A stretch of DNA of 64,000 bases from DASQYE01 sp035940775 (GCA_035940775.1 DASZEN010000014.1:23351-87350), one strand, 5' to 3'; shown: positions 8,883 to 18,189, counted from the stretch's first letter. The notes: generated by a model from the letters alone, not told the origin. Numbers and translations: made by a program.

Positions 8883-10349
8883 ATGATTACGCCCAATCTT
8901 CCGGAAGGTCTCACCTACGACGACGTGCTTTTAGTTCCCGCGCTCTCCGATGTCTTGCCCGCAGAGACAGACACCTCGACGCGATTTACGCGCGAGATAC
9001 GATTACAGATTCCGCTCTGCTCCTCGGCGATGGATACGGTGACGGAGGCGGCGCTCGCCATCGCGCTGGCCCAGCAGGGCGGCATCGGCGTCATTCACAA
9101 AAACCTCTCCATCGAGCGGCAGGCCGAAGAGGTCGATAAGGTGAAGCGCTCGGAATCCGGCATGATCGTCGATCCCGTCACGATTCGGCCCGACCGGCCC
9201 GTGCGCGAAGCGCTCGCCGTCATGGAGAGATACAAGATCAGCGGCGTCCCCGTCGTCGACGAGGACGGCCACCTCGTCGGCATCATCACCAACCGCGACC
9301 TACGCTTTGAGACGCGCTTCGACATTCCCGTATCGGAAGTGATGACCAGGCAGCCGCTCGTCACAGTACCGGTCGGAACAACGCTCGAACAGGCCAAGGC
9401 CGTGCTCCAAAAGCATCGCATCGAAAAGCTTCTGGTCGTTGACGGCGACAAACACATCAAGGGTCTCATCACGGTCAAGGACATACAGAAGGCGATCAAG
9501 TATCCGACCGCCGCGAAGGACGATCTGGGCCGCTTGAGAGTCGCCGCCGCCATCGGCGCGACGGGCGATTTTCGCGAGCGGGCGGACGAACTGGTTCGCG
9601 CCCGCGTCGATTGCCTCGTCATAGACACGGCGCACGGCCACTCTTCGCGCGTCATCGAAGCGGTGCGCGAGGTCAAGCGCCGCCACACCTCGACGCAACT
9701 GATCGCCGGTAATATCGCAACGGCCGAAGCGGCGCGCGCGCTCGTGGACGCCGGGGCCGACGCCATCAAGGTCGGCATCGGGCCCGGAAGTATCTGTACG
9801 ACGCGCGTCGTCACGGGCGCGGGCGTCCCGCAGATCACGGCTATTAATGAATGCGTGCAGGCTGCCAGGGCGAGCGGCGTGCCTCTTATCTCCGACGGCG
9901 GCGTAAAATTCTCAGGCGATGTCGCCAAGGCGATTGCATCGGGCGCGGACGTGGTGATGATCGGCTCGCTCTTTGCCGGGACGGAGGAAGCGCCGGGCGA
10001 GGTCATTCTTTTCCAGGGCCGCTCGTTCAAGACCTATCGCGGGATGGGCTCAATCGGCGCGATGCGTGAGGGCTCGCGCGACCGCTACAGCCAGGAGCAG
10101 ACCGAGGCCGAATCAAAGCTCGTTCCCGAAGGCATAGAGGGCCGCGTCCCCTACAAGGGCACGCTGGCCGACATGGTAACGCAGCTCATCGGCGGGCTCC
10201 GCGCCGGGATGGGCTACACGGGCTGCCGCACCATCCAGGAGTTTCAAGAGAAGACGCGCTTCGTCCGCATCACCTCGGCGGGCCTGCGAGAGTCTCACGT
10301 CCACGACGTAATCATCACGAAGGAAGCGCCCAACTACCGCCTCGAATAA
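8883..10349 (+). CDS. guaB: IMP dehydrogenase
   Basis: Oxidises IMP to XMP with NAD+, the committed step of GMP synthesis. The 488-residue length and the order of parts are canonical: N-terminal barrel segment (LTYDDVLLVPALSDVLP), a pair of CBS domains (about 95-205), then the catalytic barrel. The active-site loop GPGSICTTRVVTGAGVPQ holds the catalytic Cys, and the flap region contains GSRDRYSQ. The ATG is preceded by GAGGAGCAAG at a suitable distance. It appears monocistronic: a terminator lies upstream and an inverted repeat downstream. Confidence 0.98.
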   Translation: MITPNLPEGLTYDDVLLVPALSDVLPAETDTSTRFTREIRLQIPLCSSAMDTVTEAALAIALAQQGGIGVIHKNLSIERQAEEVDKVKRSESGMIVDPVTIRPDRPVREALAVMERYKISGVPVVDEDGHLVGIITNRDLRFETRFDIPVSEVMTRQPLVTVPVGTTLEQAKAVLQKHRIEKLLVVDGDKHIKGLITVKDIQKAIKYPTAAKDDLGRLRVAAAIGATGDFRERADELVRARVDCLVIDTAHGHSSRVIEAVREVKRRHTSTQLIAGNIATAEAARALVDAGADAIKVGIGPGSICTTRVVTGAGVPQITAINECVQAARASGVPLISDGGVKFSGDVAKAIASGADVVMIGSLFAGTEEAPGEVILFQGRSFKTYRGMGSIGAMREGSRDRYSQEQTEAESKLVPEGIEGRVPYKGTLADMVTQLIGGLRAGMGYTGCRTIQEFQEKTRFVRITSAGLRESHVHDVIITKEAPNYRLE

Positions 10350-10351
10350 AG

Positions 10352-10440
10352 GTATGAGGGATAAGGGATGAGGGATGAATGATTAAGTGACTGCATCGGT
10401 TGAATCGATCACTCAACCCCTTTCATCCCTCATCGCTGCC
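10352..10440. repeat. Intergenic inverted repeat (GGGATGAGGGATGAA family)
   Basis: A perfect 13-bp inverted repeat, 10367-10379 against 10422-10434, embedded in purine-rich then pyrimidine-rich sequence. The same core ATGAGGGATGAA occurs at 22.5 and 31.8 kb. It is placed as a possible guaB transcript end, although no clean T-tract follows. Confidence 0.65.
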
Positions 10441-10464
10441 GCCCTCCGCCCTTAACTTATAAGT

Positions 10465-11604
10465 ATGTTCAAGAAAGTACTGGTGTTGTCGACGTCGGCC
10501 GGGGCGGGTCACATGCGCGCGGCGGAGGCCGTCGAGCGTGCCGTGATGGAGATGGCGGCGGCCGAAGAGGTGCGCCACATAGATACGCTTCAATACACGA
10601 ATAAGCTGTTTCGGCATCTCTACTCGAAGGCTTATATAGAGATGGTGAATAAAACGCCGGAGGTTCTGGGCTGGCTTTACGATCATCTGGATAAGCCGTG
10701 GAAGAATGAGCGGCGGCGACTGGCGCTCGACAAGCTGAACACGCGCCCCTTCGTCAAGATGCTCAGGCAATACCAGCCCGAAATTATCATCTGTACGCAC
10801 TTTCTGCCCGCCGAGATCATCTCCTGGCTGAGAGCGAAGGAGCGCATCGCGAGCCGTCAGGCCATCGTCGTCACAGACTTTGACGTGCACGCGATGTGGC
10901 TGTGCCATCACTACGAGCACTACTTTGTGGCGCTCGAAGAAACGCGCGTGCACCTGGAAAGATTAGGTATCCCGCCGGAGAAGATCACCGTCTCGGGCAT
11001 TCCCATCGACCCCGTCTTCGCCGAAGCGAAAGGTAAGCGGGCGATGCGCGACAAGCATAATCTCAGTCAGGACAGGTGGACGATACTGCTTTCGGCTGGC
11101 GGCTTCGGCGTTGGCCCGATGGAGAATATCTTGAGTTCGCTGGCCGGAATGCGAAGCCCCGCGCAGGTGATCGCGCTCTGCGGTCGCAACGAGGAGCTGA
11201 AAAACCGCATCGACGACGTGGCCCGCAGCTTTGCGCGCGACGGCCGTGTGACGATCCGGGCCATAGGCTTTACAAAGGAGATGGACGAATACATGACGGC
11301 CTCGGACATCCTGCTCGGCAAGCCCGGCGGGCTGACCACCTCGGAAGGGCTCGCCAAAGGATTGGTCTTCGTCATCGTCAATCCGATTCCGGGACAGGAG
11401 GAACGCAATTCCGATCACCTGCTTGAGATGGGCGTCGCGATCCGTTGCAATAACCTGCCCGCGCTCGCCTACAAGATAGACCGATTGCTCGAAGACGAGG
11501 CGCGTTTCTCTTCTATGCGTGCCAACGCACGTCGCCTTGCGCGACCCCTTGCGGCGCGCGACATCGTCACCAAGCTGCTCGCGCTTGCGCCCCATTGGGA
11601 ATGA
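10465..11604 (+). CDS. MGDG synthase/UgtP-like glycolipid glycosyltransferase
   Basis: A 379-residue GT-B fold glycosyltransferase of the MGDG-synthase family (GT28, related to MurG and processive diacylglycerol glucosyltransferases). The N-terminal domain has STSAGAGHMRAAEAVE, VTDFDVHAMW and SGIPIDPVF. The C-terminal nucleotide-sugar domain has LSAGGFGVGP, the acceptor/donor loop GKPGGLTTSEGLAKG and NPIPGQEERN. Such enzymes add a hexose from UDP-sugar to diacylglycerol on the inner membrane surface. The exact sugar and acceptor cannot be told. A lipid kinase gene lies 1 kb downstream, which is consistent with a membrane-lipid theme. Confidence 0.85.
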   Translation: MFKKVLVLSTSAGAGHMRAAEAVERAVMEMAAAEEVRHIDTLQYTNKLFRHLYSKAYIEMVNKTPEVLGWLYDHLDKPWKNERRRLALDKLNTRPFVKMLRQYQPEIIICTHFLPAEIISWLRAKERIASRQAIVVTDFDVHAMWLCHHYEHYFVALEETRVHLERLGIPPEKITVSGIPIDPVFAEAKGKRAMRDKHNLSQDRWTILLSAGGFGVGPMENILSSLAGMRSPAQVIALCGRNEELKNRIDDVARSFARDGRVTIRAIGFTKEMDEYMTASDILLGKPGGLTTSEGLAKGLVFVIVNPIPGQEERNSDHLLEMGVAIRCNNLPALAYKIDRLLEDEARFSSMRANARRLARPLAARDIVTKLLALAPHWE

Positions 11605-11705
11605 GCGGCAAAGCGCTTATCAAACCAACCGCCGCACAAAGAGAGTGAGAACTGCGGCCGGGTAAAGGGAAAGTGTTTTTGAGTCTCATGAAGGGTAGCA
11701 GGCAG

Positions 11706-12263
11706 ATGAAAAGGGTATGGCCGTGGCTTGCTATCTTTGTAGTCTTAATCGCCACTGCCTATCTGCTTCATAGAGAGGGGCGGTTGTGGTTTTGCTCCTG
11801 CGGGCGGATTCTTCTGTGGGCGGGTAACGTCTGGAGTTCGGACAATTCCCAACACCTGCTCGATCCATACAGCTTTACGCACATGCTTCACGGGTTTGCG
11901 TTCTGCGGGTTGCTCGCATGGATGCTGCCGAGGCTCTCGTGGGCATGGCGGCTCTGGCTGGCGGTCTTGATCGAAGCCGCCTGGGAGGTGCTTGAGAACT
12001 CTGACTTCGTCATCAATCGTTACCGTGAAGCGACGGCCGCGCTCGGCTACCAGGGTGATACGGTCATCAATTCCGTCGGCGACATACTGGTTTGCGGCAT
12101 CGGATTTTTATTGGCCCGGCAACTCGGATTAAAGCGCTCGATCGTCGTATTCGTCTTGACGGAACTTGTGTTGCTTATCTGGATCAGGGACAGCTTGCTT
12201 CTCAACATACTGATGTTGATTTACCCGATGGACGAGGTCAAGGCGTGGCAGATGGGCCATTAA
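11706..12263 (+). CDS. DUF2585 (UPF0314) membrane protein
   Basis: A protein of about 185 residues with several membrane helices that matches the DUF2585/UPF0314 family. It has the family core WFCSCGRILLWAGNVWSSDNSQHL, HMLHGFAF, the EAAWEVLENSDFVINRYREAT segment and GDTVINSVGDI. The function of the family is unknown. The conserved Cys-Ser-Cys and the polar SSDNSQH segment suggest a metal or catalytic site near the membrane (inference). The ATG at 11706 (MKRVWPW) has AGG a few bases upstream and gives the usual N-terminus; in-frame GTG 11673 and ATG 11688 are alternatives. Confidence 0.85.
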   Translation: MKRVWPWLAIFVVLIATAYLLHREGRLWFCSCGRILLWAGNVWSSDNSQHLLDPYSFTHMLHGFAFCGLLAWMLPRLSWAWRLWLAVLIEAAWEVLENSDFVINRYREATAALGYQGDTVINSVGDILVCGIGFLLARQLGLKRSIVVFVLTELVLLIWIRDSLLLNILMLIYPMDEVKAWQMGH

Positions 12264-12561
12264 CTTGGGCGTGCTTCTCAAATGAAAACGGGTCGGGCGG
12301 CGCGCGGGCGGACGCGCTCCGTCGCCTTGAGCGCGTTCAGGATGGTTGGCGCGAGCGCGCCGCGCCGACTGGCGCTTCCGTGTAGGTTTGAGACTCTTGT
12401 TTCATCAAACGGATGTCCCCGCAAGCAGTATTTGTCGGACACCTGACGGGTGAAAATCGCGCACGCGTCGCCGAGAGGCGGGGCGAGCCCCGAGTCGAAT
12501 CATTCAGAGAGTTGACATCATTGGTCGCCGGGGCGGCATCCCGTTTGCGATTCCTACTTGA

Positions 12562-13482
12562 ATGCGTATGACCGAGCGCACAGCAGCAGCCGTACTGATC
12601 TCGAACCCGAACGCTGGACGCGGCGGAAGCGCGCGCGAGCGCGAGGTCGTGCGCTTTTGCGAGCTTCTGAGGGCGCGCGGCGTCGAGGTGGAGGTGTTGA
12701 ATACGAGCGGGTCGGGCGATGCGGCACGGTTGGCGGAGCGCGCCGCCGCGCAAGGGAACGTGCGCGTGGTGATCGTTTCGGGCGGCGACGGGACGATCAA
12801 CGAGGCGCTTCAAGGGTTAGTTGGAACAGAGGTGCGAATGGGCATCTGGCCGCGCGGCACGGCCAACGTATTGGCCCGCGAGCTTGGCGTTCCCTTCGAT
12901 GCGGAACGGGCGGCCGAGGCTATCGCGCGCGGGTTCGCGCGCCGCGTACACATTGGCTGCGCGACCGTCGAGGCGAGCGGCGAGCGTCGCTATTTCTTAT
13001 TGATGGCCGGGGTCGGGCTTGACGCTTCGATTGTGGAGGGCGTGCGCCCGCGTCTGAAGCGGCGCGTTGGCGAAGCGGCCTTCTGGTATTCGGGCGTCGG
13101 CCACCTGTTGCGCTGGCAACCGCGCGCCTTCCAGGTAGAGATTGACGGAGAGACGTACCCGGCGACCTTTGCGGCCATCGGCAACGCTCCTCATTACGGC
13201 GGCGACCTTTCGATCACGCCGCGCGCCCGCCTCGATCAACCCGAGTTCGAGATTTGCATAATTAACTCTCGCAGCCGTCTTCGCTACCTGCGTCTTCTTT
13301 CCCGCGCCCTTCGCGGCGGCGTACCATTACGCACGCCGGGCGTCCTCTTCATACGCTCGACGCGCGCACGCGCCACCGGCGACGTACTCGTGCAGATAGA
13401 TGGCGAAGTGGTCGGACGACTCCCAATGACCTTTGAGGTCGCGCCCCATTCGATAGAAGTAATCACGCCGGAGCAAGGATAG
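12562..13482 (+). CDS. Diacylglycerol kinase-family lipid kinase
   Basis: A 306-residue DAGK_cat protein (YegS/DgkB type). The N-terminus carries LISNPNAGRGGS, and the nucleotide/catalytic motif VSGGDGTINEALQG is intact, as is MGIWPRGTANVLARELG. The C-terminal beta-sandwich part has IGNAPHYGGDLSITP. Members phosphorylate diacylglycerol or other lipids (sphingosine-like, phosphatidylglycerol) with ATP; the substrate here is not predictable. The roughly 300 bp upstream hold no gene. Confidence 0.92.
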   Translation: MRMTERTAAAVLISNPNAGRGGSAREREVVRFCELLRARGVEVEVLNTSGSGDAARLAERAAAQGNVRVVIVSGGDGTINEALQGLVGTEVRMGIWPRGTANVLARELGVPFDAERAAEAIARGFARRVHIGCATVEASGERRYFLLMAGVGLDASIVEGVRPRLKRRVGEAAFWYSGVGHLLRWQPRAFQVEIDGETYPATFAAIGNAPHYGGDLSITPRARLDQPEFEICIINSRSRLRYLRLLSRALRGGVPLRTPGVLFIRSTRARATGDVLVQIDGEVVGRLPMTFEVAPHSIEVITPEQG

Positions 13483-13519
13483 GTCAGCCGCCTGGGGCTG
13501 TTTCCGCTCGAAGCCCGTT

Positions 13520-15235
13520 TCACCCGCTCATCCACGCGGCGCGCAGTGTGCGCGCCTGTGGCGGGGCGTCCCCTCTCTCTTCGATTCGATAGTCGTAGCG
13601 TTCCGGAGCGTCGTGCGAGGCTTTCGCATCGGGCGAAGTGCGCGCCGCGCGTGGCGAGGTGCGCGCCGCTTCACGTACGAGCCGCAGGCCGACGGCCGCC
13701 AGCGCTTCGTCGTAGGGCGGGGTTTCCACGCCGCGCACGTAACGACGGAAAAAATCCTGCAAGTCCGCGCCCGCGACCTCCGAGGCGACGCGCTCGAAAT
13801 CTTCATCCGTATAGCCGCGACCACGCAGGTAATAAGTATCGTTCGCGCTCTCGACGTAAAATTTCCGGTACATGCGTCGCATCACGTCGTCGAGCGAAGC
13901 ACGCCCGGCCGTCTCGCGTCTAATCAGCAGATCGAGCACGAGGCCGAGGACTTCGCCCTTGGTGTAGTAACTGATGGAAGTATTTGCCAGATTGGTGCGC
14001 TGCGTATGCGTCCCGCCATCCAGAAAGGGCGCTATGATGGAAGCCTCTTCGGCGCTTATCAAGCGGCTGCCGGGCGCGCTCTCGACCGCAGAGATTTGAC
14101 CGGCGAGCATTTCAAGAAATCGCGCGTCCGTCCAGAGCCCGGCGCGACGCTGCATCAGGTGGCCGTAATAGTTGGTGATGCCCTCGGCGATCCAGAGACT
14201 GCGCGTGCTCAGGGGGCGCGTGAAATCCCAGGGGCCGAGCGCGACGGGACGCAGCCGCTTGACGTTCCAGACGTGAAAGAACTCGTGCGCCGCGCCGTCC
14301 AGAGTGTCTTCGAGAATGCCGGGCCCCGAGAGCGAGCCCGGCTCTACGAGCTGCGTCGAGGTCAGATGTTCCATCCCGTCGCTCGAATTATTGTCGGCGG
14401 CGAAATGGATCAAAAACGTATAGGAGTCAAATTCCGGGAGGCCCCACATGGCCGTTTCGGCGCGCACGATCCGTTCGATGCTACGGACGAGCGCGCTCCG
14501 CTTTCCGCCCTCAGCGCCGAGCGAGTGGACGACGACGCGATACGTCTTACCGTCGAGGCTGAACTGATCCATAGTCCAGTCGGGCCCGATCTCCGTCGGC
14601 GTGTCGATCAGAATATCGTAGTTCGGAAACCGCCACTCGCGCTGCTCCATGCTCTCCATGCGTCCGTTCGCGATGCGCCAGCCCGCGGGCGCGTCAATCC
14701 GCAAACTGACCGGCTCCGGCTTGTGGCCGACGATGTACATGAAGACGGAGCCGCCGTTGAGGTTGGCATGGCGCTCGTTGAGTTGCGAGAAGGTTCCGGA
14801 TAGATTGTCGCCGAAAACTTTGTAAGCGATGCGCAGGCGTTTGTTGCCGCGCGTCTCAACGCGCCACGTCTGATCGTTGAGCCTGAAGGCAATCACCGGC
14901 TGCTGGCCCGCGCAATCCGTCCTGTCGCCGGGGCAGGCGGCGGAAGCGCTGAACTCCTGCACGTTCTTCGCAAAGTCAAAGACGGCGTAGCGGCCCGGCG
15001 ACCAGCGCGGCATCTGGAAATCGAGATGATCCACGGAATCGCCCTTCTCGCCCACCTTAACCTCTATCTGCACCTCGAAGAGATGCGATGCGGGACGCGA
15101 CATCGAGAGGCGATAGTTGATGGCGGCGAGCGGCGTCTCGTCGGGCGAGGCGAAAGCTACCGTAAAGAGAATAAGGACGAGGGCCCAGAGGCAGGCCGCG
15201 CGCCTGGCGTAGAGTCCGTAGTGAGGAGGCTTCAT
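13520..15235 (-). CDS. M61-family (glycyl aminopeptidase-like) peptidase lacking a complete PDZ domain
   Basis: Starts at the ATG 15235 (MKPPHYGLYARR), preceded by GGAG; a hydrophobic signal peptide ends near FASPDE, so it is exported. The 571 residues comprise the N-terminal M61 beta domain (INYRLSMSRPASHLFEV ... MPRWSPGRYAVFDFAKNVQEF) and the catalytic domain with zinc motif HEFFHVWNVKRLRP (HExxH) and the downstream WIAEGITNYY glutamate. Typical M61 proteins continue with a PDZ domain of about 90 residues. Here the chain enters a low-complexity tail (AARTSPRAARTSPDAK) right after AAVGLRLV, so the PDZ domain seems lost. It runs toward the lipid kinase gene. Confidence 0.9.
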   Translation of the reverse strand: MKPPHYGLYARRAACLWALVLILFTVAFASPDETPLAAINYRLSMSRPASHLFEVQIEVKVGEKGDSVDHLDFQMPRWSPGRYAVFDFAKNVQEFSASAACPGDRTDCAGQQPVIAFRLNDQTWRVETRGNKRLRIAYKVFGDNLSGTFSQLNERHANLNGGSVFMYIVGHKPEPVSLRIDAPAGWRIANGRMESMEQREWRFPNYDILIDTPTEIGPDWTMDQFSLDGKTYRVVVHSLGAEGGKRSALVRSIERIVRAETAMWGLPEFDSYTFLIHFAADNNSSDGMEHLTSTQLVEPGSLSGPGILEDTLDGAAHEFFHVWNVKRLRPVALGPWDFTRPLSTRSLWIAEGITNYYGHLMQRRAGLWTDARFLEMLAGQISAVESAPGSRLISAEEASIIAPFLDGGTHTQRTNLANTSISYYTKGEVLGLVLDLLIRRETAGRASLDDVMRRMYRKFYVESANDTYYLRGRGYTDEDFERVASEVAGADLQDFFRRYVRGVETPPYDEALAAVGLRLVREAARTSPRAARTSPDAKASHDAPERYDYRIEERGDAPPQARTLRAAWMSG

Positions 15236-15492
15236 AAAAAGGTTCGCTCCACTGAATTTCCCGATAACCGGCATCTCTATGCATGAAGAGGAGTGCGCGA
15301 GATTATCTGATTTTTTTCCGCTCCTTGTCAAAATATGTGCTTCGGCGGGCGAGGGTGTTCTATTGCCTTAGCGCCCGGCGCTCGCCACTTTCGCTCTTGA
15401 CGCTCCGCCTCGGCGTCGGCTAGTTTGTTGATCTTCCGGTCGTGGGTAATCGAAAGGCTCGGGGCCCACCCTCTTAAATATTTTCAAGTGAT

Positions 15493-16710
15493 ATGAGCGG
15501 AACCGAACGTCTCTACTATACAGATTCGCACCTGACGGAGTTCGAGGCGCGCGTCACGTCCGCCACCGAGAGCGTCAGCGGCTGGTGCGCCGTGACGCTC
15601 GACCGCACGGCGTTTTACCCGACGGGCGGCGGTCAGCCGGGCGACACCGGCCTCCTCAATAGCACGCCCGTCGTCGAGTGCATCGCTCAGGAGGACGGTG
15701 ACGTGCTCCACATCATACAGGGACGCGCGCCGCAGGTGGGCGCGACGGTCAAGGGTCGCGTCGATTGGGAGCGACGCCGGGATCACATGCAGCAGCACAC
15801 GGGCCAGCACATTCTCTCGCAGGCGCTCGTCACGCTCTACGGCGCGGAGACACGCAGTTTCCGCATGATGGACGAGGTCTCCGAGATAGACGTGGCGCTC
15901 GACGATCCGACGGACGAGCTTATAGAGCGGGCCATAGAGCTTGCCAACAGTGTGATCTGGGAAGATCGCCCGGTTCGCGTCCGCCTCGTCACGGCCGAAG
16001 AGGCGGCGCGCTTGCCCCTGCGTAAAGATTTGACGCGCGAGGGCGAGTTGCGCCTGATCGAGATAGAGAATTTCGACTTGAGCCCGTGCGGCGGCACGCA
16101 CGCCCGACGCACGGGCGAGGTCGGCCTCATCGCCGCCCGCTCGTGGGAACGCGCCAAAGGTTTATTACGAATCGAATTTGCAGCGGGCGGTCGCGCGCTG
16201 GCCGATTACCGGCGGGCCAATAGCACCGCGCGTCGCGTCGCGTCCCTCTTCAGCGTCGCGCGCGACGAAGCGCCCGCGTCGGTCGCGCGCCTGCTCGAAG
16301 AACATAAGCAACAGGCCCGGCACATACGCACGCTCGAAGAGGCGGCGTCCCGCGCCGAAGGCGACGCGCTTATCAGAGACACAGCGCCGCGAAGCGACGG
16401 CCTGCGCATCATCGCGCGCACTTTCGACGGGCGCGACGCCGACCAGCTTAAGCACTTGGCGCTTGCCGTCATCGCGCACCCGCAGACGATCGCGCTCCTC
16501 GGATCACGCGACGGTGAAACGGCGCGTCTCATCTTCGCGCGCGCCGCCGATGCTCCCGGCGATATGAATGCGCTGATGCGCCAGGCCTGTGAGTTGCTGG
16601 ACGGGCGCGGCGGTGGTCGCCCCGACATGGCGCAGGGCGGTGGCCGCCACGTACGGAGACTCGGCGAAGCGATAGAAGCCGCCGCGGCTACTTTCTCGAC
16701 AGATCAATAG
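15493..16710 (+). CDS. Alanyl-tRNA editing protein (AlaX-like, with DHHA1-type C-domain)
   Basis: A 405-residue free-standing homologue of the AlaRS editing domain. It hydrolyses Ser-tRNA(Ala) or Gly-tRNA(Ala). The zinc-binding motifs are intact: HTGQH at about 97-101 and CGGTH (Cys and His) about 100 residues later. The start has TAFYPTGGGQPGDTG typical of the editing domain. The C-terminal ~150 residues with GGGRPDMAQGGG form a DHHA1-like domain, making this the long AlaX class. Notably a tRNA-Ala gene lies 160 bp downstream in the same orientation, which may be coincidence. Confidence 0.9.
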   Translation: MSGTERLYYTDSHLTEFEARVTSATESVSGWCAVTLDRTAFYPTGGGQPGDTGLLNSTPVVECIAQEDGDVLHIIQGRAPQVGATVKGRVDWERRRDHMQQHTGQHILSQALVTLYGAETRSFRMMDEVSEIDVALDDPTDELIERAIELANSVIWEDRPVRVRLVTAEEAARLPLRKDLTREGELRLIEIENFDLSPCGGTHARRTGEVGLIAARSWERAKGLLRIEFAAGGRALADYRRANSTARRVASLFSVARDEAPASVARLLEEHKQQARHIRTLEEAASRAEGDALIRDTAPRSDGLRIIARTFDGRDADQLKHLALAVIAHPQTIALLGSRDGETARLIFARAADAPGDMNALMRQACELLDGRGGGRPDMAQGGGRHVRRLGEAIEAAAATFSTDQ

Positions 16711-16815
16711 CAGGCGACTCGCCCTCAAACAGCCTGACACAGCCTCTCCCCGCGCAGCCTCCTCATGCTCGCTCCGAGCGCCCTATCCTGACACTTCCAA
16801 ACAAAGCATCCATGC

Positions 16816-16845
16816 TTGACAGAAGCCTCGACCGCTCTCTAATAT
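16816..16845 (+). promoter_or_regulatory. Consensus promoter of tRNA-Ala
   Basis: TTGACA (16816-16821), 18-bp spacer, TAATAT (16840-16845); the mature tRNA begins at 16868, so the start point would be about 15 nt upstream of it. Confidence 0.75.
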
Positions 16846-16867
16846 TTCATCCGTAGTTCAAGCGCGT

Positions 16868-16943
16868 GGGGCAGTAGCTCAGTTGGCAGAGCGCCGCGTT
16901 CGCAATGCGGAGGCCAGGAGTTCGACCCTCCTCTGCTCCACCA
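16868..16943 (+). tRNA. tRNA-Ala, anticodon CGC
   Basis: A full cloverleaf of 76 nt with encoded CCA. The acceptor stem GGGGCAG/CTGCTCC includes the G3:U70 wobble that identifies tRNA-Ala. The D arm is GCTC-AGTTGGCA-GAGC, and the anticodon stem CCGCG/TGCGG carries the loop TTCGCAA (anticodon CGC, reads GCG). The T arm is AGGAG-TTCGACC-CTCCT. A consensus promoter lies upstream and a strong terminator immediately downstream. Confidence 0.97.
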
Positions 16944-16960
16944 AAATTTTTTAGGAGTCA

Positions 16961-16990
16961 ACGGCAGACCCTTTCGGGTCTGCCGTTTTT
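16961..16990 (+). terminator. Rho-independent terminator of tRNA-Ala
   Basis: Perfect 11-bp stem (16961-16971 with 16976-16986), loop TTTC, followed by TTTTCTTT. Confidence 0.9.
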
Positions 16991-17028
16991 CTTTGCTCGC
17001 CTTTTTGGCCCGCGCGTCCGTAAACAGA

Positions 17029-17080
17029 GCAGGAGAGGCAGCGTTTACCTTCCCGTAGACGCTGCCTCTCCTGCCTTTTT
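17029..17080. terminator. Second hairpin between tRNA-Ala and GH18-like gene
   Basis: Perfect 16-bp inverted repeat (17029-17044 and 17059-17074), 14-nt loop, followed by CTTTTTG on the + strand. It lies just past the stop of the minus-strand GH18-like gene and can serve both directions, though the minus side is less T-rich. Confidence 0.75.
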
Positions 17081-17106
17081 GAGACCCCTCTGGTTCCCTG
17101 ATCGCC

Positions 17107-18189
17107 TCAATTCTGACGAAGGGCTGGCATCGGGACTGGAACGCTGTAGGTCTTGGCTCCGACGCCGACTCCACCCTCGCAAGTGTTTGGAGGTGTTGTG
17201 CAGATGCGCCGCGTAGACGGACACTCCGACGCCCAGAACATGTAGCCGAGCATACCGTTTGTGACCCCTGTTTTTGTCACCACGGTCTGCACGTAGGTGC
17301 CAGTGCTATTCTGTAGCGAGCTATTGAAATTCGTGCACTCGGGCGCGGGGCTTTGTCCGGTCACGATATAGAGGCTTCCTGTGAACTTGGCGGCGGCCAG
17401 TGGTGGTATCGGCGGGCTGTACTGCGCCTTGCCGTCAATGTGTTCCTGCCAGTCGGCCTGTGCTGCGGAGGCGTTGGTCGGCTGGCGGCTCGCGACCATC
17501 GCGTTGGCATAGTCGAGCACGGGTATCGAGGTGTTTAGCCAGTCGGCAGTCGCCTTGCGAGTCAAGGCGATCAGCCAGCGGTCTCCGGCGGCCAGATCAA
17601 TGGTCAAACGCGCCGCATGATTGTTACCCGTCACGTCATAGGGCAACTGCGAGCGGTAGGCGTCAATAAACGCTTGCAGCCCGGTTAGATTCGGCGTGGT
17701 GTTCTCCTCGTAGTCTATCTCGATGCCGACGCCCAGACTTATTGCCGCTGCCGCCGCGTTCAATCCGAGCTGCGTCGGGTTGGTCGCCAGCGCCTGGTTC
17801 CAGGCGTCCACGTACGTGATGCCGCCGATAGAGAGCATGACGCGAACACCTTTGCTCTTGAAATAGTTCACCACGTTCTGATCCATGCCTCTGGGGATGC
17901 CGTTTAAGGTTTGAGAGTCGGTCGTCTTATTGAGCAGCTTCAAAGGCTGTACGAAACTGAGGACTACCAGATTCACGGACGGTATTCCTGAGCCGTCGCC
18001 ACGGTCTATCAGCCAGTGGTTCTTAAGATCGAAATCACTCATGTTACGCACACTGGCCCACGTGCAGGCGTCGTTACCGCAATGCCATGCCCCGTAAACG
18101 GAAATAGGTGTGACGGCACAATTCGCGTTTGGAGCTGCTATCGTTACTGCTACTCCCAGGATACCCAGCAATACCAGCTTTCTTAACAT
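17107..18189 (-). CDS. Secreted GH18-like protein (chitinase-family fold)
   Basis: 360 residues with a signal peptide (LRKLVLLGILGVAVTIAAPNANC). The core resembles glycoside hydrolase family 18: a beta strand VRVMLSIGGIT, then GVGIEIDYEE at the position of the GH18 DGxDxDxE catalytic motif, and a later strand ending GMLGYMFWASEC. The acid/base Glu and the preceding Asp are present, but the first Asp positions are replaced (V-G-I-E-I-D-Y-E). Activity is therefore uncertain; it may be a weak hydrolase, an endoglucosaminidase-like enzyme or a binding protein. The upstream 435-bp space is divergent with the PA-IL-like gene. Confidence 0.7.
   Translation of the reverse strand: MLRKLVLLGILGVAVTIAAPNANCAVTPISVYGAWHCGNDACTWASVRNMSDFDLKNHWLIDRGDGSGIPSVNLVVLSFVQPLKLLNKTTDSQTLNGIPRGMDQNVVNYFKSKGVRVMLSIGGITYVDAWNQALATNPTQLGLNAAAAAISLGVGIEIDYEENTTPNLTGLQAFIDAYRSQLPYDVTGNNHAARLTIDLAAGDRWLIALTRKATADWLNTSIPVLDYANAMVASRQPTNASAAQADWQEHIDGKAQYSPPIPPLAAAKFTGSLYIVTGQSPAPECTNFNSSLQNSTGTYVQTVVTKTGVTNGMLGYMFWASECPSTRRICTTPPNTCEGGVGVGAKTYSVPVPMPALRQN

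Noticed and set aside
9095..10030. Long open frame antisense to guaB
   Set aside because: Lies wholly within guaB on the opposite strand; composition is low-complexity Ser/Arg/Thr and no family is seen.
10352..10440. GGGATGAGGGATGAA repeats as a CRISPR array
   Set aside because: The copies are isolated inverted repeats in different spacers, not a tandem direct-repeat array with equal spacers, and no cas genes are present.
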